Notes under the pieces: generated by a model
Databases searched by the model: none
The model's input: the letters and a program-made list of their open reading frames with translations, nothing else
Told to the model about the DNA's origin: nothing
Program-made: the position numbers and the translations under genes
Source: Ahaetulla prasina
Taxonomy: Eukaryota; Chordata; Lepidosauria; Squamata; Colubridae
Assembly (NCBI RefSeq): GCF_028640845.1
Contig: NC_080539.1
Coordinates: forward strand, 191,403,436-191,467,435
Direction of reading: 5' to 3'
Length of the DNA: 64,000 nucleotides
In this document: positions 34,173 to 43,913 of the stretch, in pieces
How positions within the stretch are numbered: the stretch's first letter is position 1
Layout: every line of letters begins with the position of its first letter

Positions 34173-35230
34173 CACAGATACAGATACATCAAATTTACAC
34201 GGGAAGATGTTAAGGAAAATAGTCTAGCTTTCCTGGACCGTGCAGTACACATTAAGGAAGACAGAAGCCTTAACATTGAAGTTTACAGAAAACCCACTCG
34301 CACAGATCAATATTTACATTTTGATTCCCACCACCCACTGGAGCACAAAATGAGAGTCATCAGAACCTTACATCACCAAGCTGAAGGCCTGCCTACCAGC
34401 AAAGATGGGAAAGAAAAAGAATGTAAACACATTAAGGAAGCACTCAGAACATGTGGCTATCCCAAGTGGGCCTTCATCAAATCTCAAAAAAGACCCTACA
34501 GGAGCTCCACTGTAACAATGATGAGAACAATAAACGAAGCAATCTTGTCATTCCATACGTTGCAGACATATCAGAAAAGCTCAGGAGGATCTTCAGCCAA
34601 CATAACATATGTGCACACTTCAAACCCATACACTAAGGCAGAAGCTTGTCTACCCCAAGGATAAAACACCCAGACACAAGCTGAGCAATGTCATATATGC
34701 AGTACAATGCAGTGACCCATGTGCAGATCTGTACATTGGGGAAACTAAACAACTACTTCATAAACGCATGGCACAATATAGAAAAAACACATCAGGACTA
34801 GATTCAGCAATCCATCTGCATTTAAAAGACACAGGCCATTCTTTTGAAGACAACAAAGTCCATATTTTGGACAGAGAGAATTGCTGCTTTGAGAGAGCAG
34901 TTAAAGAGGACATCTATGTCAAAATTGAACAGCCTTCTCTCAACAGAAGGGGAGGATACGACATCATCTATCTCCACACCCATTTGCAAAACTCAAGTGA
35001 CCCTGACAACACAGATAAATCTCCAGGTGGTCTTAATGACACACTAAAAGAATGCCAATGACCAGCTATCTGCAAGGAGTATAAATCCTTCCATTTCCCA
35101 CTATCCAATCAGAGCTGAAGAAGCTTCTTGGGTGAGAAGCGAAACATCTTCAAAGAAAAACCAAAATGCCCAGTTGCCTCTTAAAAAAAACATCTTTGGG
35201 ACAACCATGACCTGGATGACTGAGAATCTC
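34173..35230 (+). mobile_element. Penelope-like element, sense arm (RT end and GIY-YIG)
   Basis: The sense half. 34165-34490 encodes the end of the RT (YIKFTREDVKENSLAFLD, IEVYRKPTRTDQYLHFDSHH). After two frame changes the linker and the GIY-YIG domain follow (34609-35061: CADLYIGETKQLLHKRMAQY, HLHLKDTGHSFEDNKVHILD, IYVKIEQPSLN). The polymerase palm is missing. The 3' end has the ACCATGACCTGGATGACTGA tail common to Penelope elements. Its GIY-YIG region is the inverted counterpart of the antisense arm, making a large imperfect palindrome. Confidence 0.85.
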
Positions 35231-35273
35231 CACAGACATTTAGGGAGGAAAAAATCAAGGATATAAGTACAGA

Positions 35274-35354
35274 TAGAATAGAATAGAATAGAATAGAATA
35301 GAATAGAATAGAATAGAATAGAATAGAATAGAATAGAATAGAATAGAATAGAAT
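35274..35354 (-). repeat. (GAATA)n microsatellite
   Basis: About 16 uninterrupted pentamers. It is the 3' tail of an antisense Snake1-type fragment, the same motif as the tail at 11.7 kb read from the other strand. Confidence 0.95.
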
Positions 35355-35935
35355 TTTTTATTGGCCAAGTATGATCGGACACACAAGGAATTTGTCTTGG
35401 TGCATATGTTCTCAGTGTACATAAAAGAAAAGATACGTTCATCAAGAAACATAAGGTCAACACTTAATGATAGTCCTAGGGTACAAATAAGCAATCGAAA
35501 CAATATCAATATAAATCGTAAAAATACAAGCAACACAGTTACAGTCATACAGTCATAAGTGGAAGGAGATGAGTGATGGGAACGATGAGAAGATTAATAG
35601 TAGTACAGATTTAGTAAATAGTTTGATAGTGTTGAGGGAATTATTTATTTAGCAGAGTAAATAAATACGGTTGTTCTTGTGTCTAGTTGTTCTGGTGTGC
35701 AGTGCTCTATAGCATCGTTTTGAGGGTAGGAGTTGAAACAGTTTATATCCAGGATGTGAGGGGTCTGTAAATATTTTCACAGCCCTCTTTTTGACTTGTG
35801 CAGTATACAGATCCTCAATGGAAGGCAGGTTGGTAGCAATTGTTTTTTCTGCAATTCTAATTATCCTTTGAAGTCTGTGTCTGTCTTGTTGGGTTGCAGA
35901 ACCAAACCAGACAGTTATAGAGCTGCAGATTAGGC
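35355..35935 (-). mobile_element. Snake1-type LINE 3' fragment
   Basis: The last 580 bp of the same LINE family as 8468-11725, antisense. The minus strand reads the ITVWFGSAT segment (from about 35930), the LPSIEDLYTA and DPSHPGYKLFQLL segments and the 3' UTR down to the pentamer tail. At the position where the long copy has TGA, this copy has TGG. It is strongly 5'-truncated and lies inside CR1 copy 2. Confidence 0.88.
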
Positions 35936-35939
35936 ACCT

Positions 35940-36360
35940 GCCTCAAAAACAGTAACTCTGAGAGGGACCTTGGAGTCAAAGTAGATGATCATTGAACATG
36001 AGCCAGCAGTATGCGGCAGCAGCCAAAAAAGCTAATACAATCCTTGGTTGTATAAACAGAGGAATAGAATCAAAATCATGTATTATTACCACTTTATAAA
36101 GCCTTTAGTAAGGCTACACCTGGAATACCGCAACCAATTTTAGTCATCACATTACAAAAAAGATGCTGAGACTTTCGAAAAATTTAAGAGAAGAGCAACT
36201 AACATGATCAAGGGCCTGGAGACTAAAATGTATGAAGAACGGATGCAGGATTGGGGTTTGGCAAGTCTAGAGAAAAGAACTAGGGGTGACATAATAGCAA
36301 TGGTCCAATATTTGAGGGGCTGCCCCAAAGAAGAGGGGAATCAGCTATTAATACCTGTCT
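35940..36360 (+). mobile_element. CR1 LINE copy 2, 3' part
   Basis: Continuation of the CR1 split at 33413: ERDLGVKVDDH-like start, then CINRGIESKS and KAFSKATPGIPQPILVIT-like decayed sequence, MIKGLETKMYEERMQ and a last part ending at about 36360. Too degraded to code. Confidence 0.82.
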
Positions 36361-36592
36361 GAAATTCATTTAGATTGAATGTAACAAATTTGGTAAAGTA
36401 AGAGTTGTCAGATAAGAGATGTCTTAGCAGTACCTGCTGATATCTTTGTTTTTGATAAACATCTGTTTTTGTTTAGTAACTACAACATGAATGCTTTAAT
36501 TTCGTATGTATACTAGGTGTAAGAAGTCTATTTAGAAACTCTGAAAACAGAATACGTTTAATTTCATGTAATATGTTTTTGTTTCATTTTAG
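36361..36592. other. End of last intron
   Basis: Short unique sequence to the acceptor TTTCATTTTAG (AG at 36591-36592). No repeat was recognised. Confidence 0.6.
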
Positions 36593-36670
36593 GTTTTCAT
36601 CAACTTTGCTAAAGCTCAGGCTAGCCCTGATATTTCAGATGCCATCACTTATACAAGTTCAGAAGCTTAA
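36593..36670 (+). CDS. ABCA12: ABCA transporter last coding exon
   Basis: Encodes VFINFAKAQASPDISDAITY, then TSSEA and the stop TAA at 36668-36670. VFINFAK is the end of the conserved SQTTLEEVFINFA motif of ABCA C-termini, a region that in ABCA1 is needed for lipid efflux. Adding all six exons gives 654 nt (218 codons with the stop) in one frame, with no disruption. The tail after the motif is short and serine/threonine-rich and ends without a classical PDZ ligand. Confidence 0.93.
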   Translation, partial: VFINFAKAQASPDISDAITYTSSEA

Positions 36671-37030
36671 GGGAACGCTTAACTGCTATACTAAGCTTTA
36701 TGCCAAAACTTCTTGACTACTGTATTAAAGCTTTTCTTTGCAAGTTATTTTATGCATATTGTATTCTAGACCATGAATCTAGGCACTTCCCTTTATATCA
36801 GATTGGCCTTTTACTTCTCTCTCAAGTTTTTTTTTTCATACGTAAGAATACATAGCAGATACAAGTATATTTCTCATCATGTATTTATAAAATTATTTCC
36901 ATGCTCCAGTTCCCAAGAAATATATTCAGTGAAAAAGAAGAGCTGCTTTGTGTTAAGGAATATAAAGTAAAAGATTGCTATATAGAGAGATTATGACAAT
37001 GTTAAATAAAAATATTTTAAATGACTGCAT
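36671..37030 (+). other. ABCA12: ABCA transporter 3' UTR
   Basis: AT-rich sequence after the stop, ending roughly 20 nt beyond the AATAAA signal at 37005-37010. A CR1 copy starts less than 200 bp further on. The cleavage site itself is inferred. Confidence 0.7.
37005..37010 (+). terminator. Polyadenylation signal AATAAA
   Basis: Canonical hexamer 335 nt after the stop codon, in the sequence GTTAAATAAAAATATT. It is the only canonical AATAAA I noticed between the stop codon and the CR1 that follows. Confidence 0.75.
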
Positions 37031-37199
37031 AATCTGTTAATTTCTAATCTTTGTTTAGCTCTTGGCAAAAGGAAATGTTTGTAAGGATAAAAATGTATGG
37101 AGATATATAGCAAATAGTGTGGATAAAAACTAGTTTTAGGAATGGTTTCTTTCTTTTTCTTTAAATGTTTTAAATATCTTTTTGTTCCTCTTTATCTTT

Positions 37200-38810
37200 A
37201 CACAATGTTGCTTACCAATGTTGCATGTGATAAAATAGACAATAACCTACTACTAGATAAAGTAGAAAAACGTGGGTTAGACAGCATCACCACCAGATGG
37301 ATTCGTAACTGGCTGACCAACCACACTCAACATGTAGTCCTCAATGGAACTGCATCTACATGGAGGGAAGTATGCAGTGGAGTACCCCAAAGCTCTGTTT
37401 TAGGCCCAGTACTCTTCAACATCTTCATCAATGACTTGGACAAGGGGATAGATGGGGAACTCATCAAATTTGCAGATGACACCAAGCTGGCAGGAATAGC
37501 CAACACTCCAGAAGATAGGCTCAAGATATAGAAGGATCTTGACAGACTTGAACATTGGGCACTATCTAACAAAATGAAATTCAATGGTGAAAAAAGTAAG
37601 GTTCTACATTTACACAAGAAAAACAAAACACACAGGTACAGTATATGTGGTACCACAATAGTAACTGTGAGAGGGATCTTGGAGTCCTAGTGGATAGTCA
37701 TATTTAGATATGAGCCAGCAGCTGCCAAAAAAGCCAGCACAGTTCTGGGCTGCATAAACACGGAAGTGTTAATACCATTTTATAATGCCTTGGCAGGGGT
37801 GAAATGCTCCCGGTTCGGACCAGATCGCCTGATCCAGTAGCGATGGCGGGTGGTTCGGAGAACTGGTAGCAAAAATCCCTGCCCCTCCCTATCTCCGCAT
37901 GCCCAGCTGAGCCGCGCAATCATTAGAGTTTTTTTTTACTTTTAAAAGCATTTTTTCTTTGGCCAAAAAAATGGTTTTAAAAGTTTAAAAAAAGCCTCTG
38001 GTGATCGCGCAGCTCAGCTGGGATTGTCAGAACCCTTTCAAAGCATTTTTTCTACAAGCTCTTCAGCCGAAGAAGTTGCAGAAGAAATGCTTTTAAAGGG
38101 TTCTGGTGATCAGGCAACTCAGCTGGGATTGTCAGAACCCTTTCAAAGCATTTTTTTTACAAGTTCTTCAGCCGATGAGATTGTGGGAAAAATAATTTTA
38201 AAAGGAAAAAAAAAAAAGTTGGCCACGCCTAACCAGTCACATTACCCCCACCATCAAGCCACGCCCACAGAACCAGTAGTAACAAATTTTACATTTCACC
38301 CCTGTGCCTTGGTAAGGCCACACTTGGAATACTGCATTCAGTTTTGGTCGCCATGATGTAAAAAAGATGTTGAGATTCTAGAAAGAGGGCAACAAAGATG
38401 ATTAGGGGACTGGAGGCTAAAGCATATGAAGGATGGTTGCAGGAACTGGGTATGTCTAGTTTAATGAAAAGAAGGACTACGGGAGACATGATAGCAGTGT
38501 TCCAATATCTCGGGGGTTGTCACAAAGAAGAGGGAGTCAAACTATTCTCCAAACTATTCTACCTGAGAGTAGAACAAGAAGCAATGGGTGGAAATTAATC
38601 AAGGAGAGAAGCAACTTAGAACTAAGGAGAAATTTCTTGACAGAACAATTGATCAGTGGAACAACTTGCCTGCAGAAGTTGTGAATGCTCCAACACTGGA
38701 AATTTTTAAGAAGATTCTGGATAACCATTTGTCTGAAGTGGTGTAGGGTTTCCTCCCTAAGCAAGGGATTGGACTAGAAGACCTCCAAGGTCCTTTCCAA
38801 CTCTGTTATT
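37200..38810 (+). mobile_element. CR1 LINE copy 3
   Basis: Sense CR1 3' half. It starts within the RT ([22 protein letters not shown]), then [31 protein letters not shown] and LGVLVDSHI-like text. At 37794 a hAT MITE interrupts it, and it resumes at 38313 with RPHLEYCIQFWSP. It ends in (TTCTA)n. Stops and frameshifts occur, but it is the closest of the three CR1 copies to the 19-kb one in RT sequence. Confidence 0.9.
37794..38304 (+). mobile_element. hAT-type MITE, family B, 511 bp
   Basis: Flanked by a perfect 8-bp duplication TGCCTTGG at 37786-37793 and 38305-38312. TIRs CAGGGGTGAAATG and CATTTCACCCCTG are exact complements. The interior has a short duplicated block (about 37995-38165: TCAGCTGGGATTGTCAGAAC twice) and no ORF. 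It sits inside CR1 copy 3, whose reading resumes when the MITE and one duplication copy are removed. Confidence 0.95.
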
Positions 38811-38888
38811 CTATTCTATTCTATTCTATTCTGTTCTGTTCTATTCTATTCTATTCTATTCCTGTTTCTGTTTCTGTTTCTGTTTCTA
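38811..38888 (+). repeat. (TTCTA)n then (TTTCTG)n microsatellite
   Basis: Pentamer array with interruptions (TTCTG units), followed by four hexamers. It forms the 3' tail of CR1 copy 3. Confidence 0.9.
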
Positions 38889-39903
38889 TTAAAAGGAGTA
38901 GCAAGATGATGGGTATGGATGTATGAAAGTGTGGCAAAAGGTATTTCTATCACAATGCCCAAAATTTTGCCACCTATAACATATTCTACTTGGAAGTTTG
39001 GACAATATTATATTAATTGTGGCCTCACTATTTCATACATGTTTCTTTATAGTAAGTACTTTTTTTCTTTGGAAATAAACAAAAGCATATATTATACTCT
39101 GTAAACATACATGAGTACTAACAATTTGTTTTATTTCCTGTGCATCAGTGGACTTTTATTGCAACAGGATTTTCAAGAAGTTTGACAAGACAAGGAACTG
39201 TGAATTACATTGCACATTATATTGGTGAGCTGGAGAGAGGGTAGTGATTTGCTCAAAATGGTCTGTTTTGCATATTTCAAGATCAATGGAAAGGAAAGCG
39301 GTCAGGAATCACTGTTAAATTTAGAGTTACCCTGTGGTAAAATGGGCAGCCAATAAAATCAATCAATCAGCAATGGAGAGAAAATGTAGAGTGGAATTGC
39401 CCTAAAAGTTACAGTTGCATTTAGTCAAACTTCCTTCGTGCTTGTTTCCTAAGGACTTCAAAATCATGTTCATGCAATTATCTTGCTAAGAAGGTAAAAC
39501 AAGTTAGTGATTCTCTTCTGGGATGTTTTTGACTTCTAAAACTAGGTATATGGACTCAGAAGGTTCAGCTTCTGAGTCCAGACAACACCAACTAGGTTAC
39601 AACCTATTGAACCTCATTATAGATATAGATATAGTGCCATATGTTCCACATTATTCTTTAATGCATCTTAAAATTGCTACAGTCAGCATCCATTCACTTG
39701 CAGTGATATAGGTGATTGATAGGCAAGAATAGCAATAAGAGGAGTGTGTGTGTTTTTGTCAAGTGTATGTGTTTTCTAATTTCTCTCTCCAAAAGAAAAG
39801 AAGAAGAAAAAGAGCAGAAGAGCAAAGTACTTTGCTAGCATAATATATTATCTCAGTCACCAAGGAAGAGGAGAAGGAGGAAGCAGACCAGGGAGCTATT
39901 TAC
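38889..39903. other. 3' flank, unclassified
   Basis: Unique-looking AT-rich sequence. An acceptor-like CATCAG followed by about 80 bp of open frame at 39150-39235 was noted, but nothing supports an exon. Confidence 0.5.
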
Positions 39904-40522
39904 TGTCATGAATTCTGATTCAGCAGGAGTGGCATCTGTTAACAGTATTGGAAGAAATGTCCATCTGGGTTCAGTTCCAAGTGGGGAGAAAGACACTGGA
40001 AACATGGAAGCTGTTTGGAAAGGTGATTTAATGGTGGACAGTACCACATGGCTTGAAGTCCTGGACAACTTACCATATGGAGTGGAGAGTGAGATATATT
40101 TATACTCTCTCTTAGGCCCTGCCTTAGAGCTTCCTGTTCCTGTGTAAGGGCAGGTATCCTGATTGGCTGTCAGACTCCCATGGGGCCATGCAGGGATAAC
40201 TTTGTAGGTTGTCTTGAGTCCCAGGCTTGGTTGAATCTTGCTGGGTGATGTAATCTTCCCAGGTGTCATGTGGTGAGATGGGTAGAGAGCTAATCCTATT
40301 AGGTCCTGAGAGTGAAGGTCTTTTGTGTTGTAGATAAGCTGGCCCAGTCTTTTGTCTTGTAGATAGGATGGCCCAGTCTTTCTGGTGCTATTAAGAAAGG
40401 TGGGGGCTGCTTTCCAAGAGCATATATCTCCTTTTCTCATCCAGGGAGGTATAATATTCTGCCTTTTAAATATTTCATAGAATATTTCATTCGTCTAGAA
40501 GGGTGGGTGCTAACTTCCTACA
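39904..40522 (-). mobile_element. Possible solo LTR
   Basis: Read on the minus strand, this 619-bp block starts TGTAGGAAG and ends CATGACA, i.e. TG...CA ends. It has a CCAAT box (ATTGG at 40162-40166 on +) about 58 bp upstream of a TATAAATA box (40097-40104 complement), the order expected of an LTR promoter. No target-site duplication or AATAAA was found, and the flanks differ, so it may be a partial LTR or another promoter-bearing repeat. Confidence 0.45.
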
Positions 40523-40705
40523 ATAGTATGCCTCGAGATTCTAGTCTGGATTCCTCAAAGCACCATCCCAAATCCATGTTGACATTGGGTTGAGAATCTG
40601 AAGGCTGAGAGGAAGAAAATGGATATTGGTCATTTTGTGATGGACAAAAACTGACTCTTGGAAACTTTGGCTGCAATATTTTGAGACTAAGACTTTGGCT
40701 TCTGT

Positions 40706-41257
40706 TTATTTCTGAACTGCAGTTACGCTGGTCTGAGGAGATAGGAGAACTTGGCAGGCAATCGCAGGTTCATTGCCAGAACTGATATCTGTCGTTGGAG
40801 TAAATTGCTGGCAGATATAGTCAGCTCGCGTGTCTGCTTGGTTGTGGTTGGTGGGGACAGAACACTGAAGGTCCCAGATCAGATAGTGGTGAATCACCGC
40901 AGCTCTCAAGTTTGTGCCCCCCCCCGAGAAATTTCCTCACGTCTGGATGTTGCATCACCAATATTATCCTCCCACAGGCTAACACTGACGCTATTGCCGC
41001 CACCTGCCTGCGAAGTGTTGCTGCTGCCAACCCTTTGTCTAAACCTTCTTGTTAGAAATCCAACAGCTGTGGGACAGCTATCTTGGTCACCTGTATGGTC
41101 CTGTTGGTACACCATGCATTAAATGCCCGCCAAGTAAAATCATAAATGCGCGTCGCAGATGCGCATCTGGCAGCCTGCAACATTCGTATCATACCTGAAG
41201 AGAAATTCCGCCCCTCCAGCAGTCTCCGCTCAACCACCACACAGTCAAGTGTAGCTA
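40706..41257 (-). pseudogene. DIRS tyrosine recombinase, N-terminal fragment
   Basis: The minus strand encodes DFTWRAFNAWCTNR (about 41130), then TLRRQVAAIASVLACG and QHPDVRKFL (41030-40930), then HHYLIWDLQCSV (about 40885). This is the SAM-like N-terminal domain of the DIRS tyrosine recombinase, which inserts circular DIRS DNA. The catalytic R...HxxR...Y part is not found to the left, so the gene is cut off near 40706. Frames change twice. Confidence 0.78.
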
Positions 41258-41858
41258 CTAGGGCTCTGGATGACAAATGGGCCCCTGGTTGAGGGAGACC
41301 CTGTTGGGCGGAATCCTCCATGGTGGGGCGATTGACAGGCTCACCAGATCTGTGAACCACAGGCATCTGGGCCAATGTGGGGTGATGAGGATGACCTCTG
41401 CCCTAGTCTGCAGAATCTGACTGATGACACGTGAAAGAAGCGCCATGGGGGGAATGTGTATAGTAGGCCCCTGGGCCAAGGGTAACGAAGGGCGTTGACT
41501 CCCTCCACCCCGAGCTGGGAATTGGGAGAAAAAGCGTGGCAGTTGGCTGTTGATTGGTGATGGGAAGAGGTCTATGATCGGTCGACCGAACCGACTCACT
41601 ATCTCTTCAAACAATGCTGGATGCAGGCACCACTCGGATTGGTCTATGGTGATTCTGCTCAGCCAATCTGCCTGAACATTGCCAGCCCCTGCGATATGCT
41701 CCACCTTGATAGACCTCAAATTGCATTCTGCCCAGTGACAGAGGAGCCCTGCCTCCTCCATGAGTGTCTTGGATCTTGTGCCGCCCTGCCTGTTCACATG
41801 AGCTTTGGTCGCATGAGCTTTGTTCACATGAGCTTTGGATGTGGCAGTCCACCAGACA
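41258..41858 (-). pseudogene. DIRS RNase H, C-terminal part
   Basis: Continuation of DIRS pol beyond the HAL1-like insertion. It reads NRQGGTRSKTLMEEAGLLCHWAE, IKVEHIAGAGNVQADWLSR (the RNase H H...NVxAD..SR end), then RFGRPIIDLFPSPINSQLPRFFSQFP of the DIRS connector. At 41797-41842 a 15-bp unit occurs three times, so the protein has SKAHVN-KAHAT-KAHVN where one copy is expected. Confidence 0.85.
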
Positions 41859-42519
41859 ATGTTTGAATTTCTTTTTTTTTTATTCAAAAGGTTTTACAAA
41901 TATTTTTACCCATACTTCCCCCCTCCCCCCTCCAACCCTCACCCTATCCCCTCCCTCCACCCCACTTCACCCAATCCCCCACCCCCACCCCGGACTTCTC
42001 AGAGCAAAATACAGGATATGTCACCTAACAATCATAAACTAGAATAAGCAAACAATCCATAAACTTCCATCCCTCCCCTAGTACCTTAACTCCCCTTATC
42101 TATTCAAAAAAGAGAGAGAACAAACTATTACAATTACATTCTATCCATTCGTAAGCTTTTCAATCCTTCTTCTCCAATCCAATATTCTTTCGTAGACAGT
42201 CTTTTAAGTACTCTAAAGTTTCTGCTTTCTCTTTTAAGTTCATTAATTTTTTTATCCAATCTTCAACAATATACGATATTCCATCTTTCAATATTTCAGT
42301 AGCAAAAGTCCAATTGCTGATATTAAAATTAAAGTCAATTTACTCCCTATTATTCGTCAAAGTAATATATTGTATAGTCCACCAGATTTATAGACCCATC
42401 ATACATAATAATAAATAATATCATTTTTATCCAATCCTTAATACTCCATTTCTTAATCTATTATTATCATTTCCTTATTTTTTATCCAAATTAATTTAAA
42501 TTTTAATAAATCCACATAT

Positions 42520-42960
42520 AATCAACTAGCATTACTACAATCACTCCAACATTTAGAATATAAATTCAAACAATACCATTTACATTTAATCCCAATTTTT
42601 CCCCATATTTCCAACACTATAAATTACCAAATAATTTATAGCCATTTTCATGCATTCCTTAATTAAGTCCAGTTCTTGTTCTGTTTTTATCAAGACACCC
42701 CCAAATCAAATAATTCAGTTGTTGACAATTCAACCATATATAAACAAATAACATCACTACAGTCACATCTCCAACATTTAAATTATAAATTCAGACATAC
42801 AAATAAATTTTACAAACTCCAAATAACTATTTTTACAAACATATATAAGTTAACAAAAGTTAATTATAATTTAACCTTTCCCATAAAGAGAAACTGTTCA
42901 CTTGAAATTGTTGCTTCTTTACTTCTTGTTCTTTACATTTACACTTGACTCGATCTTTTC
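42520..42960 (-). repeat. Duplicated ORF2 C-terminal remnant
   Basis: Two related blocks about 222 bp apart (around 42538-42580 and 42760-42800) both derive from the TGTTGGAGATGTG.CTGTAGTGATGC segment that encodes the CWRC motif of L1 ORF2. They show that the 3' part of this element is rearranged non-coding sequence. Confidence 0.65.
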
Positions 42961-42962
42961 TC

Positions 42963-43913
42963 CTACTTTTTTTTTCTTTTTTTTCTACTTTTTTTTTCTC
43001 CTACTACATCCCCTACTTTTTCCGATGCTGCTTCTGCATCAGTTTTAATCCCAACTATTTGATATGGACTTCCAGCCTTTAATACATTAATATAAAAATC
43101 TCTTGCTTTAGGTACTGTATTAAGACAATATCTTCTTCCTATATGATTTACTGTTAAACCAGCTGGAACATCCAATCTAAACCATATCTGACAATTTCTA
43201 AGCTCATCCACCAAAAAAGAAAAATCCTTTCTACTTCTTAATATTTTAATAGGAATTTCTTTCAAAATTAATATCTCTTGACCTAATATTTGGATTTTAT
43301 TTTTATAAGATGCTTGTAAAATTTCATTCCTCATCCTCCTGGTTGTAAAATAAATCACAATATCTCTTGGTAGCTGTTTCTGTCTGGCAACCTTAGAATT
43401 AACACAATATATTTTTTCAATTTGAATTACAAAATCTTCTGGTTGCTCTCCAGTCACCTGTGCAAAAACCTCTGCAAAAATTCCTTTTAAATTCTCTTGC
43501 TTATTTTCTTTAAGTCCTCTAACTCTCAGAGCAAACTCCATTGATTTAAATTGCAACACCACCAATTCATCGTCTACCTTCTCCACCTTTGTCTGAACCT
43601 TCTCTATTTTATTTTTCAAATTCAAATTAACTTGATTAATTTCTTCTACTCTTTCATCCAACTGGATCACACATTCACACAGTCGTTTAAATATTGCCAA
43701 CACATCATTTCTTATATCCTCATTCTGATCTTTAATTTCCAGGATTTCCTCTTGAATCTGCTTAAATTTTTGATCTATAACCGAAAATTGTGACTCCAAA
43801 GCTTCCTTTAAAAGTCTCTTTAAATTTTTTTTCATATCTTCCTGTAGCTTATGTATTTGAAATGACGAGACTCCACCATCCTTAACATTAAACTTTGTGT
43901 CTTTAAGATCCAT
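42963..43913 (-). CDS. L1 ORF1 protein, intact 316 codons
   Basis: ORF1 of the HAL1-like element, open from ATG at 43913 to the stop at 42963. The N-terminal half is a long coiled coil (residues about 20-125, rich in E/K/I/L heptads: LKRLLKEALESQFSVIDQKF, IQLDERVEEINQVNLNLKNK). The RNA-recognition domain follows (about 130-225: FALRVRGLKENKQENL, LPRDIVIYFTTRRMRNEIL), then the C-terminal domain (about 226-300: RSRKDFSFLVDELR, VNHIGRRYCLNTVPKAR) and a lysine-rich end. It would form a trimeric RNA-binding chaperone. Among the L1 ORF1 copies here it is the only one without a frameshift or stop. Expression is unknown. Confidence 0.88.
   Translation of the reverse strand: MDLKDTKFNVKDGGVSSFQIHKLQEDMKKNLKRLLKEALESQFSVIDQKFKQIQEEILEIKDQNEDIRNDVLAIFKRLCECVIQLDERVEEINQVNLNLKNKIEKVQTKVEKVDDELVVLQFKSMEFALRVRGLKENKQENLKGIFAEVFAQVTGEQPEDFVIQIEKIYCVNSKVARQKQLPRDIVIYFTTRRMRNEILQASYKNKIQILGQEILILKEIPIKILRSRKDFSFLVDELRNCQIWFRLDVPAGLTVNHIGRRYCLNTVPKARDFYINVLKAGSPYQIVGIKTDAEAASEKVGDVVGEKKSRKKRKKK

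Noticed and set aside
35274..35354. Regular short repeats that might suggest an array such as CRISPR
   Set aside because: Five-base perfect units without spacers, forming the 3' tail of a LINE; the window is eukaryotic.
39150..39235. Exon-like stretch with acceptor-like CAG and GT after about 80 bp
   Set aside because: It lies beyond the stop codon and polyadenylation signal, matches no known protein, and single short candidates like this are expected by chance.
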